In this document: one piece after another, positions 1 through 7,491 of the stretch
Numbering within the stretch: the first letter of the stretch is position 1
Layout of the letters: each line of letters starts with the position of its first letter
Source of the DNA: Clostridia bacterium
GTDB lineage: Bacteria; Bacillota; Sulfobacillia; RBS10-35; JAJYVM01
Direction of reading: 5' to 3'
Length of the DNA stretch: 37,036 nucleotides
Assembly (NCBI GenBank): GCA_027314765.1
Contig: DAHVAF010000135.1
Location: 1 to 37,036 of the forward strand
The notes under the pieces: model-generated
What the model was told of the DNA's origin: nothing
What the model saw: the letters and a program-made list of their open reading frames with translations, nothing else
The model's database searches: none
Position numbers and translations under genes: made by a program

Positions 1-480
1 GCCCTTCAGGACGATCTGCATCACGGCCTGCTGCACCTGCTGCTGCAGGGACTTGCTGACCTCCGGGCTGGTGAGGGCCTTTTCGATGGCCTGGTTCAGC
101 GCCTGCTGGCCCGCGGCCGTCTGCAGGGCCGCCTGCAGCGCAGGGTCGGTGGCGGTCGCGGAGCTCGATGAGCCTCCGCCGCCCCCGCCGCTGCTGCCGC
201 CCCCGCCGCTCGAGCCCCCGCCGCTCGTGGACCCGCTGGTGCCGCTCCCGCCGCTGCTGGTCCCGGCCTGGCCGGCGCCGGAGCTCGGCGCGGGCTCGGC
301 CCGCAGCTCCTGGCGGATGAGGCTCCGGATCTCCGCCTGGGACGGCGGCGCGCTGCTCCCGCAGCCCGCCAGCAGACTCCCCCCGGCCACCACCAGCGCC
401 GCGGCCCACGCGATCCGGCCCCGACGCCCGCTCCTCCGCGGCCCCACGCCCGGGCCTGCGCGCGACCCGGTCGCCGCCAT
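1..480 (-). CDS. Lipoprotein, possibly GerD-like spore germination protein (C-terminus cut off)
   Basis: Only the first 160 residues lie in the window. The N-terminus has basic residues, then a hydrophobic stretch ending in the lipobox LLAGC with the lipid-acceptor Cys at residue 40. A short helical segment (SQAEIRSLIRQEL) follows, then about 45 residues of almost pure Gly/Ser, then a Gln-rich helical segment containing TAAGQQALNQAIEKALTSPE. That last part resembles the GerD pattern of a T.(D/E)GKKAL stretch followed by a D/SPE segment, so a membrane-anchored spore germination lipoprotein is a reasonable guess. Nothing else proves it, and the Gly/Ser linker is much longer than in Bacillus GerD. 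The ATG is preceded by AGAGGGTGAG. The gene diverges from trpS. An unrelated secreted low-complexity lipoprotein is the main alternative. Confidence 0.6.
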   Translation of the reverse strand, partial: MAATGSRAGPGVGPRRSGRRGRIAWAAALVVAGGSLLAGCGSSAPPSQAEIRSLIRQELRAEPAPSSGAGQAGTSSGGSGTSGSTSGGGSSGGGGSSGGGGGGSSSSATATDPALQAALQTAAGQQALNQAIEKALTSPEVSKSLQQQVQQAVMQIVLKG

Positions 481-526
481 CTCACCCTCTGCGCGCCGCA
501 GCGCCCGCACCCCCGACGTGTACGCT

Positions 527-556
527 TTGCAGGCGCGGGCGCCGCATGCGTAGAAA
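527..556 (+). promoter_or_regulatory. Candidate sigma-A promoter of trpS
   Basis: TTGCAG (527-532) and TAGAAA (551-556) are separated by 18 bases. They match the -35 and -10 consensus at 4/6 or better each and stand out from GC-rich surroundings. Transcription would begin near 563 and leave a leader of about 80 bases with a GC-rich imperfect hairpin (about 589-615). No T-box antiterminator signature was found in it. This is prediction from sequence only. Confidence 0.4.
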
Positions 557-643
557 TGGCTGGGATCATTGGGAACGCTACGGGCGGCGCGGGTCCCGCG
601 GCGCCGCCACCAAAGTCAGCGGACGGCAGGTGCAGCAAGCGCG

Positions 644-1636
644 ATGAAGGTCTTCTCGGGCGTCCAGCCCTCCGGCATCCTGACGATCGGCAACTACCTC
701 GGCGCGATCCGCCACTTCGTGCGCCTGCAGGACTCGGCGGAGTGCCTGTTCTGCATCGTGGACCTGCACGCGCTGACCGTCCCGCGCGACCCCGAGGACC
801 TGCGCCGCGACACCCGCACCGTCGCCAACCTCTACATGGCGTGCGGCCTCAAGCCCGAGCGGTCCATCCTCTTCGCGCAGTCGCACGTGCACGAGCACGC
901 CGAGCTGTCCTGGCTGATGGGCTGTCTGGCCCGGCTCGGCGAGCTGCGCCGCATGACCCAGTTCAAGGACAAGTCCCACGGCGCCCAGGAGGACGGCGCC
1001 GGGTTCGGGCTCTTCGCCTACCCGGTCCTCATGGCCGCCGACATCCTCCTCTACCGCGCCAGCCACGTCCCCGTCGGCGACGACCAGCGCCAGCATCTGG
1101 AGCTGACGCGCGATCTCGCCCAGCGGTTCAACGCCCGCTTCGGCGAGACGTTCCCCGTGCCCGAGGCCCTCATCGCGGGCGTGGGCGCCCGCATCATGGG
1201 CCTTGATGACCCCACGCGCAAGATGAGCAAGAGCGAGCCGAACCCAGGTCACTACGTCAGCCTGCTGGACCCGCCCGACACCATCCGCGACAAGGTCAAG
1301 CGCGCCGTCACCGACAGCGGGCGCGACGTGCGGCTGGACTGGGAGCAGAAGCCTGCCGTCAGCAACCTGCTGGAGATCTTCGCCCTCATCGCCGACGAGC
1401 CCGTGCCGTCGCTGGAGGCGCGCTACGGCAGCGAGGGCTATGCCCGCTTCAAGCGCGACCTGGCCGAGGCCCTGGTGGCGGGCCTGGAGCCCATTCAGCG
1501 GCGCTACGCGGAGCTGGTGGCCGACCCGTCATACGCCGACAGGACGCTGCGCGAGGGCGCGGCGCGAGCCCAGGCGCAGGCGGCGCCGGTCCTGCGGGAA
1601 GTCAGGGAGCGCGTGGGTCTTTTGGGCGCGCGCTGA
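644..1636 (+). CDS. trpS: Tryptophan--tRNA ligase
   Basis: Cytoplasmic class I aminoacyl-tRNA synthetase that charges tRNA-Trp using ATP. The 330-residue protein starts MKVFSGVQPSGILTIGNYLG, the typical N-terminus with the HIGH-like signature as TIGNYLG. The second signature KMSKS is intact at residues 193-197, and the length is normal for the family. An open frame continues upstream, but conservation begins at this ATG. The ribosome site is weak (GGCAGG about 9 bases upstream). The stop codon sits in the loop of a perfect 9-bp hairpin. The gene is divergent from the lipoprotein gene, and the MFS gene downstream is 97 bases away on the same strand. No functional link to the purine genes is apparent. 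Confidence 0.97.
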   Translation: MKVFSGVQPSGILTIGNYLGAIRHFVRLQDSAECLFCIVDLHALTVPRDPEDLRRDTRTVANLYMACGLKPERSILFAQSHVHEHAELSWLMGCLARLGELRRMTQFKDKSHGAQEDGAGFGLFAYPVLMAADILLYRASHVPVGDDQRQHLELTRDLAQRFNARFGETFPVPEALIAGVGARIMGLDDPTRKMSKSEPNPGHYVSLLDPPDTIRDKVKRAVTDSGRDVRLDWEQKPAVSNLLEIFALIADEPVPSLEARYGSEGYARFKRDLAEALVAGLEPIQRRYAELVADPSYADRTLREGAARAQAQAAPVLREVRERVGLLGAR

Positions 1637-1645
1637 GCGCGCGCC
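1625..1645 (+). terminator. Perfect hairpin across the trpS stop codon
   Basis: GGCGCGCGC and GCGCGCGCC form a perfect 9-bp inverted repeat whose three-base loop is the TGA stop codon of trpS. There is no following T-run, so a classical intrinsic terminator is doubtful. It may be a U-tract-less terminator or an mRNA-stabilising hairpin. Confidence 0.4.
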
Positions 1646-1733
1646 TCATCCCGGCCCGAAGGCGCGCGGCGGCCTGTTGCGGCGGTCGCGGGGGAGGGCC
1701 GCTCGCCGGCCGCCCCGTGATAAGGTGTGCTCC

Positions 1734-2942
1734 ATGCGCCGCGCTTACTGGCTGCTTTGGACAGGGCAGGTCGTCAGCCGCTTCGGGGACGGCTTCTTCT
1801 TCATCGCCGTCGGCTGGCTGGTGTACGCCAACACCGGCTCGCCGCTTGCGCTCGCCGTCCTCTGGTTTGCCCGCCTGGCGGCGGCCGCCCTGGCCAAGAC
1901 GCTGGCGGCGCCCCTGGTCGACCGCTTCGAGCGGCGCCGCCTCATGGTCGCGCTGGACCTTCTCCGCGCCCTGACCACGGTCACGCCGTGGCTGCTGGCG
2001 CTGGCCGGCGCGCTGCACACATGGGAGGTGTACGCCGTCCTGGTGGCCACCGGCATCCTCGGCACGCCCTACATGCCCGCCGCATATGCCCTGCTCCCGG
2101 GCGTCGTCGACCGCGAGCGGCTGCTCCGGGCCAACGCCTGGCTGGAGGGCGGCCTGCAGGCCATGTACCTTCTCGGGCCCGCGGTGGGCGGCCTCTTCAT
2201 CGCGGCCTTCGGCGCCCCCCGCTCCATGGCGGTCGACGCCCTCAGCTACCTGGCCTGCGCGGCGTTCGTGGCGGCCATCCCGCGCGCGGCCGCGTCCGCC
2301 GCCCGGCGGCGGGAGCCCTACGGCGCCGCCGTCGCCGCCGGCTGGCGCCTCCTGCGCGGCGACGCCACCCTGCGCGCCCTGACGGCCATGCAGGCCATCC
2401 TGGGCTCCACGGACATGGTGGTCGCCGTGCTGATGATCCCGCTGGTGCGCGATGTGCTGCACGGGGGCGCGGCCGGGGTCGGGCTGCTTGAGGCCTCGCT
2501 CTCGGCGGGGGTCATCGCCGCCTCGCTGGTGGCGCACCGCCGCATGCGTCCCCTGGCGGTCTGGCTGAGCGTGACGGGCTTCTGCCTGGCGACCGCCGCC
2601 CTGGTCCTGGCGCCGACGCTGGCCTGGGCCCTGGTGCTGCAGGTCGCTGCCGGCGTGGGCAGCGGCCTCTTCGACATCCGCTCGGTGGCCCTGTTCCAGG
2701 CCATGGTCGGCGACGAGCGCCTCGGGCGGACCATCGCCACCCGCGACGCCGTGCGCACGGCGTCGCAGTCTGCCTCGTCCCTGGTGGCTGGGGCGGTCTC
2801 CCTGATCGCCGGCGTCCCGGGCGCGTTCGCCGTCTTCGGGCTGGCTGGCGCCGTGCTCAGCGCGGGGCTCGTGGCCCGGCTACCGGGCCACGTCCTCACG
2901 CCACTGGGCGCGGGCGAAGCGGCATCGCTCAGCGAGCGCTGA
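1734..2942 (+). CDS. MFS transporter (MFS_3/DHA3-type, about 12 membrane helices)
   Basis: Inner-membrane major facilitator protein of 402 residues, probably a proton-driven exporter. It opens with YWLLWTGQVVSRFGDGFFF and continues with alternating hydrophobic helices. The basic loop DRFERRRLM fits motif A between helices 2 and 3, and the GPAVGGL stretch is typical of this branch (EntS/macrolide-efflux-like). The substrate cannot be predicted. ATG 1734 was chosen because AAGGTG lies 7 bases upstream and the membrane-protein pattern begins there; the longer open frame runs back into trpS. Its last 63 bases overlap the end of purD on the other strand. Confidence 0.9.
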   Translation: MRRAYWLLWTGQVVSRFGDGFFFIAVGWLVYANTGSPLALAVLWFARLAAAALAKTLAAPLVDRFERRRLMVALDLLRALTTVTPWLLALAGALHTWEVYAVLVATGILGTPYMPAAYALLPGVVDRERLLRANAWLEGGLQAMYLLGPAVGGLFIAAFGAPRSMAVDALSYLACAAFVAAIPRAAASAARRREPYGAAVAAGWRLLRGDATLRALTAMQAILGSTDMVVAVLMIPLVRDVLHGGAAGVGLLEASLSAGVIAASLVAHRRMRPLAVWLSVTGFCLATAALVLAPTLAWALVLQVAAGVGSGLFDIRSVALFQAMVGDERLGRTIATRDAVRTASQSASSLVAGAVSLIAGVPGAFAVFGLAGAVLSAGLVARLPGHVLTPLGAGEAASLSER

Positions 2943-4052
2943 CGCGCGCCCCCGCGCCTCGTCGCGGCTCGGCCCCAGGCCCACGGCCGTCAGCACCCGC
3001 CCCCCGGCGGTGTACCAGCCGTCCGGGCGCCTCTCCGTCGCCGCGTGGAAGATCAGGCCATCATCGGGCAGCTCCGGCAGCCGCTGCCCTGGCTGCGGGT
3101 GGTCGGGATACCCCGGTGACGCCAGCACGATGCCCACGGCATGCTCCGCCGACATCTCCACCGTGGCGCCCCCCAGGGCGCCATGCGCGGCGGCCAGCAG
3201 CAGCTCACAAAACGGCGCCTTCCAGCGCGGGATCACGACCTGTGCCTCCGGATCGCCGAAGCGCGCGTTGAACTCCAGCACCTTGGGCCCATCCGCCGTC
3301 AGCATCAGCCCCGCATACAGAAAGCCGGCGAAGGGACAGCCTTCGGCCGCCATCCCATCCACGGTGGGCGCGATGATCGTGTCGGCGATCTGCTGGAGAT
3401 CGGCCTCGCCGACCGGGCTGAACGCACCCATCCCACCCGTGTTCGGCCCGTCATCCCCCGCCAGCAGGCGCTTATAGTCGCGGGCGTCGCCGATGAGCGA
3501 GAAGCCGCTGCCGTCGCAGAGCGCAAACACGGAGAGCTCCCTGCCCTCCAGAAGCTCCTCGATGATGTAGGGTGCGGGCAGAGCCCGCGCGCGGGCCTCG
3601 TCAGCGTCCTCGCGGACCACGACAACGCCCTTGCCGGCTGCCAAACCATCCGTCTTCACGACGCATGGCCGGGGCAGCTCGCGCGGCAGCTCCTTCGCCG
3701 TGCCGAAGCGCGGACCTGGAATCCCGTGATGGCGGCAGAAGGCCCGAGACCAGGTCTTGCTGGTTTCAATGCGCGCCGCTGCCTGATCGGGCCCAACGAC
3801 GGCGATGCGCCGCTGACGCAGGCGGTCGGCCAATCCGGCGGCCAGTGGCGCTTCGGGACCGATGACCACCAGGTCCAGCCGGCCCTGATCGGCCCATGAG
3901 GCGATGTCCTTCGGATCTGTGAGCGGGATTCGCTCGGCCACCATGGCCATCGCGTCCGAACCGGGTGCCGCGAGGACGGTCGCGCCGTCCTGCCGGCACC
4001 GCCAGGCCAGTGCGTGCTCGCGCGCGCCGCTTCCGACGATCAGGACGCGCAT
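2880..4052 (-). CDS. purD: Phosphoribosylamine--glycine ligase (GAR synthetase)
   Basis: Second step of de novo purine synthesis: phosphoribosylamine + glycine + ATP gives GAR. The 390-residue ATP-grasp protein has the N-terminal signature GSGAREHALAW, the ATP-grasp stretch KTDGLAAGKGVVV, the family motif GPNTGGMGAFSPV and the metal-binding FNARFGDPE. It is about 30 residues shorter than most PurD proteins, but its C-terminus keeps the expected FARAQWREDVAR ending, so it is probably complete. It is the last gene of the purB-D operon; its ATG overlaps the purH stop by one base (TGATG), suggesting translational coupling. The 3' end overlaps the convergent MFS gene by 63 bp. Confidence 0.97.
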   Translation of the reverse strand: MRVLIVGSGAREHALAWRCRQDGATVLAAPGSDAMAMVAERIPLTDPKDIASWADQGRLDLVVIGPEAPLAAGLADRLRQRRIAVVGPDQAAARIETSKTWSRAFCRHHGIPGPRFGTAKELPRELPRPCVVKTDGLAAGKGVVVVREDADEARARALPAPYIIEELLEGRELSVFALCDGSGFSLIGDARDYKRLLAGDDGPNTGGMGAFSPVGEADLQQIADTIIAPTVDGMAAEGCPFAGFLYAGLMLTADGPKVLEFNARFGDPEAQVVIPRWKAPFCELLLAAAHGALGGATVEMSAEHAVGIVLASPGYPDHPQPGQRLPELPDDGLIFHAATERRPDGWYTAGGRVLTAVGLGPSRDEARGRASALAERCRFARAQWREDVAR

Positions 4053-5503
4053 CAGTGCCGGAAGTGCCGCACGCCGGTCAGCACCAGGGTGAAGCCCAGG
4101 CGCTCGGCGGTGGCGATGACTTCCGAATCCTGCACGGAACCGCCCGGCTCGACGAGGGCCACGACGCCGGCCTCGGCAAGGGCCTCGACCGTGTCCGGGA
4201 AGCAGAAGCCGTCGGTGGCGGCCACCGCGCCCCTGGCCCTATCGCCCGCGGCGCCCAACGCGATGCGCGCGGCACCCACCCGGTTGGGCTGGCCACCGCC
4301 CACCCCGAGGGTCTGCTGCGTGTCGCTCACGACCACCGCGTTGCTCGGCACGAAGCGGCAGACGGCCCAGGCGAAGCGCAGGGCCGCCCGGTCGGGCTCC
4401 TGACCTGCGGCCACGCGCCACTCCGCCTCCGGCTCGAAATCCTTCTCCTGAACGAGGACGCCGCCGCTGATCCGCCGGATTCGGTAGTCGCGCCCGGGGG
4501 GCGCGCCCACCTCCAGCACCCGGAGGTTCTTCTTGCGCTTCAGGGCGGTCCGGGCCTCCTCCGTCACCTCGGGCGCCAACACGACGTCCAGGTGCTGCTT
4601 ACCCACGGCCCTGACCGTCGCGGCATCCAGCGGCCGGTTCCAGGCCACCACGCCGCCGAAGATGCTGATGGGATCCGCAGCCTGGCACCGGGCGTAGGCC
4701 TCCGCCGCGTCGCGGCCGAGGCCCACGCCACACGGCCCTCCGTGCTTGACGGCGACGCAGGCAGGCTCCGAGAAGGCCGAGACCAGCTCCAGCGCCGCGT
4801 CCGCGTCGCAGAGGTTGTTGTAGGAGAGGGGCAGGCCCTGAAGGGTTTGCGCAGCAGCCAGACCGCCGTTGCCGTCCAGGTAGACGGAAGCTTTCTGGTG
4901 CGGGTTCTCGCCGTAACGGAGGGCCGCTCCGCGGCGCCAGCCGAGGGCCAGCTCCTCAGGGAAGGCGAGGGGCGAAGCCCCGAGCCATCCGGCGATGGCG
5001 GCGTCGTAGCCTCCCGTGTGGGCGAAGACCTTGCGGGCGAGCGCCCGCCGCGTCTCGGGCGAGGTGTCGCCCTGGGCCCGGATCTCCGCCAGCACCGCCG
5101 GATAATCCGCGGGGTCACAGACGGCGGTGACCCGCGCGTGGTTCTTGGCCGCGCCCCGCAGGAGCGACGGTCCCCCGATGTCGATGGTCTCCACATCCGG
5201 ACGCTCGCGGAAGGGGTACAGATTCACCGCCACGAGGTCGATCTGCGTCGTGCCGAGCGCGGCCAGCTCGGCGGCATCTTCAGGGCGGGCCAGGATCGAA
5301 GCGTGAAGCGGTGCATGAAGCGTCTTGACCCTGCCGCCCAACCCCTCGTAGTTGCTGGCGGGCCGGACCGGCAGGACGGCGGCGGCCAGGGCCGCCGCCG
5401 TTCCGCCCGAGGCCAGGAGCTCCCACCCCAGCTCGTGCAGCCCGCGTGCGAACTCCACGACCCCAGTCTTGTCATAGACGCTGAACAGCGCTCGCTTCCC
5501 CAA
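4052..5503 (-). CDS. purH: Bifunctional AICAR transformylase / IMP cyclohydrolase
   Basis: Catalyses the last two steps to IMP: formyl transfer to AICAR, then ring closure. The N-terminal cyclohydrolase domain (about residues 1-150) begins GKRALFSVYDKTGVVEFA and includes GGPSLLRGAAKNHARVTAV. The C-terminal transformylase domain carries the Lys-His pair in VKHGGPCGVG. At 483 residues it is slightly short for the family (510-525). The start is a TTG directly after the purN stop. It is supported by a full GAGGTGATC Shine-Dalgarno at the right distance and by the conserved N-terminus; no ATG or GTG fits. It overlaps purD by one base. Confidence 0.97.
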   Translation of the reverse strand: MGKRALFSVYDKTGVVEFARGLHELGWELLASGGTAAALAAAVLPVRPASNYEGLGGRVKTLHAPLHASILARPEDAAELAALGTTQIDLVAVNLYPFRERPDVETIDIGGPSLLRGAAKNHARVTAVCDPADYPAVLAEIRAQGDTSPETRRALARKVFAHTGGYDAAIAGWLGASPLAFPEELALGWRRGAALRYGENPHQKASVYLDGNGGLAAAQTLQGLPLSYNNLCDADAALELVSAFSEPACVAVKHGGPCGVGLGRDAAEAYARCQAADPISIFGGVVAWNRPLDAATVRAVGKQHLDVVLAPEVTEEARTALKRKKNLRVLEVGAPPGRDYRIRRISGGVLVQEKDFEPEAEWRVAAGQEPDRAALRFAWAVCRFVPSNAVVVSDTQQTLGVGGGQPNRVGAARIALGAAGDRARGAVAATDGFCFPDTVEALAEAGVVALVEPGGSVQDSEVIATAERLGFTLVLTGVRHFRH

Positions 5504-6052
5504 TCAGATCACCTCGACGTGACGGCCGTTCCTGCGCAGGCGCCCGGCCAGGTGCAGCCGGACCGCCTCCGGCAGCAGGCGGTGCTCCTCCACCTGGATG
5601 CGGGCATGCAGGCTGTCCGGCGTGTCGTCCGCCCGCACGGGCACGGCCGCCTGCAGAATGATGGGGCCCGTGTCCACTCCGGTATCCACGTAGTGTACCG
5701 TGCAGCCGGTGAGCTTCACGCCATAGGCGAGCGCCTGCTCCGGCGCCCGGAGGCCCGGAAACGCGGGCAGAAGCGAGGGATGGACGTTGATGCAGGGATG
5801 CGACAACACGAAATCGCCCGGCAGCAGCCGCATGAACCCGGCCAGCACCACGACGTCCGGCTGGAAAGGAGCGAGAACCTCGCCCCACCGGGCAAGGTCC
5901 CGGTTCACGACCGTCCGGACGCCTGCTGCGTGCGCCCGTTCCAGCGCGCGCGCCAGCGGCCGGTCGGAGCCCACCACCACCACGGGAAGGCGCTCGTCCA
6001 TGAGCGCCTGCACGTTCGTCCCCTCGCCCGAGGCCAGCACGGCGATCCTCAC
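5504..6052 (-). CDS. purN: Phosphoribosylglycinamide formyltransferase (GAR transformylase)
   Basis: Transfers a formyl group from 10-formyl-THF to GAR. The 182-residue protein starts VRIAVLASGEGTNVQALM, with the Gly-rich phosphate-binding segment. It keeps the catalytic Asn and His in INVHPSLLPAFPGL and the Asp in VDTGVDTGPII, so the Asn-His-Asp triad is intact. The GTG start overlaps the purF stop as GTGA. A longer open frame exists but runs inside purF. The purF-purN overlap leaves no room for purM, which sits here in the usual Bacillota gene order. Confidence 0.96.
   Translation of the reverse strand: MRIAVLASGEGTNVQALMDERLPVVVVGSDRPLARALERAHAAGVRTVVNRDLARWGEVLAPFQPDVVVLAGFMRLLPGDFVLSHPCINVHPSLLPAFPGLRAPEQALAYGVKLTGCTVHYVDTGVDTGPIILQAAVPVRADDTPDSLHARIQVEEHRLLPEAVRLHLAGRLRRNGRHVEVI
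5507..5515 (-). promoter_or_regulatory. Strong ribosome binding site deciding the TTG start of purH
   Basis: The minus strand reads GAGGTGATC, a nine-base match to the Bacillota anti-Shine-Dalgarno region. It lies at the very end of purN, and the GAGG core is 8 bases before the TTG. This is the main reason to accept TTG as the purH start. Confidence 0.7.
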
Positions 6053-7491
6053 CGGATCGCCTGCACGGCCGACTTCGGCGGCACCGGATAGCTGCCCGTG
6101 AAGCAGGCGGTGCAGAAGCCGTCGGCTGATGCCTCCCCGGCCGCGGCGGCCCGTGAGCCTTCTTCGCTCAGGAATGCCAAGCTGTCTGCACCGACTTCTG
6201 CTGCCATTTCCGCGACAGTCCTTCCGGCCGCCAGCAGCTCGTCCTCCGTGGGGATGTCGATGCCGTAGTAGCACGGGTGCTTGAAGGGCGGCGCGCTGAT
6301 GCGCAGGTGCACGGCCGTGGCCCCCGCCTCGCGCAGGAGGGTGACCAGCCGCCGGCTGGTGGTGCCGCGGACGATGGAGTCGTCCACCAGCACGACGCGC
6401 CGGCCGGAGAGCACCCGGCCCACCGCGTTCAGCTTGACGCTGACCCCCGCCTCGCGCAGGGCCTGGGCCGGCTGGATGAAGGTGCGCGCCACATAGCGGT
6501 TCTTGACCAGGCCCATCTCATACGGGATGCCGCTCTCCTCGGCGAAGCCCACGGCGGCGGAGATCCCGGAGTCCGGCACGCCGACGACCACGTCCGCCTC
6601 GACGGGCGCCTCCTGCCAAAGGCGGCGGCCCATCGCCTTCCGGGCCAGGTGAACGTTGCGGCCGTGCAGGTCCGAGTCCGGGCGGGCCAGGTAGATGTAT
6701 TCGAAGAGGCAGAGGGCTGGCCGCCCGGCGGGCAGCGACGCCACGGTCTCGACGCGGCCGCCGCGCAGCTCCACGACCTCCCCCGGTGCCACGTCGCGGA
6801 GGAAGCGACCGCCCATGGCATCGAGGGCGCAGGTCTCCGAGGCCGCCAGCAGGGCCTCGCCGGCCTGGCCGAGGCTCAGCGGCCGGATGCCGTGCGGATC
6901 GCGCGCCAGCAGGATGCGGTCCGGCGCGAGCAGCGCCAGCGCGAAGGCCCCGCGCACCTGGCTCAGCGCGTGGAAGAACGCCTCCGTCAGGTCGTCCGTC
7001 TCCGCCCGGGCCATCAGGTGCGGGATGACCTCCGTGTCCGTCTCGCCCTGAAAGATGGACCCGGCCGCCTCGCAGCGGGCCCGCAGCTCCGCGGCGTTGA
7101 CCAGGTTCCCGTTGTGGGCGATGGCCACCTCGCCCTGGCGCAGCCGGGCGTAGAGCGGCTGGGCGTTGGCCAGCGTCGAGGAGCCCGTGGTGGAATACCG
7201 GGTGTGCCCCACGGCATCCTCACCCGGCAGGGCCGCCAGGTCCGACGGCTTGAGCGCGTCGGCGACGAGGCCCATGCCGCGCCGCACGCTGAGGCTCGCT
7301 CCATCGGCGGTCGCCACGCCGGCGCTCTCCTGGCCGCGGTGCTGAAGGGCGAACAGGCCGTAGTAGCTGAGCTCCGCAGCCCGCGGGTGGCCGTGGATGG
7401 CCACGACACCGCACTCGCAGCCGAAGCGGCGATCCTGCTCCCCGTTGCCGGCGATGGCATAGGCGTTGCCGGGATGCATCAACCGAGCCAT
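6049..7491 (-). CDS. purF: Amidophosphoribosyltransferase (glutamine PRPP amidotransferase)
   Basis: Committed step of purine synthesis: PRPP + glutamine gives phosphoribosylamine. It has an N-terminal Ntn-type glutaminase and a C-terminal PRT domain. A short propeptide precedes the catalytic Cys in CECGVVAIHGH. The PRPP loop is VVLVDDSIVRGTTS (about residues 364-377). The four Cys of the B. subtilis-type 4Fe-4S cluster are present (ALCLFEYIY, HPCYYGIDIPT, CTACFTG), so the enzyme should be oxygen-sensitive and cluster-bearing. Two starts are possible: ATG 7491 (used here, 13-base overlap with purL) or ATG 7479, which makes the same TGATG junction as purH/purD. Neither has a clear ribosome site. 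Confidence 0.96.
   Translation of the reverse strand: MARLMHPGNAYAIAGNGEQDRRFGCECGVVAIHGHPRAAELSYYGLFALQHRGQESAGVATADGASLSVRRGMGLVADALKPSDLAALPGEDAVGHTRYSTTGSSTLANAQPLYARLRQGEVAIAHNGNLVNAAELRARCEAAGSIFQGETDTEVIPHLMARAETDDLTEAFFHALSQVRGAFALALLAPDRILLARDPHGIRPLSLGQAGEALLAASETCALDAMGGRFLRDVAPGEVVELRGGRVETVASLPAGRPALCLFEYIYLARPDSDLHGRNVHLARKAMGRRLWQEAPVEADVVVGVPDSGISAAVGFAEESGIPYEMGLVKNRYVARTFIQPAQALREAGVSVKLNAVGRVLSGRRVVLVDDSIVRGTTSRRLVTLLREAGATAVHLRISAPPFKHPCYYGIDIPTEDELLAAGRTVAEMAAEVGADSLAFLSEEGSRAAAAGEASADGFCTACFTGSYPVPPKSAVQAIR

Noticed and set aside
481-643. T-box leader upstream of trpS
   Set aside because: No T-box antiterminator sequence (TGG-N-ACC type) or specifier arrangement was found; the only structure is a GC-rich imperfect hairpin.
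3965-6091. Open frame of 708 codons on the plus strand
   Set aside because: It lies antisense to purH and purN, which have strong family motifs; its translation is His/Arg/Gly/Gln-rich with no recognisable domain. It is a shadow caused by high GC.
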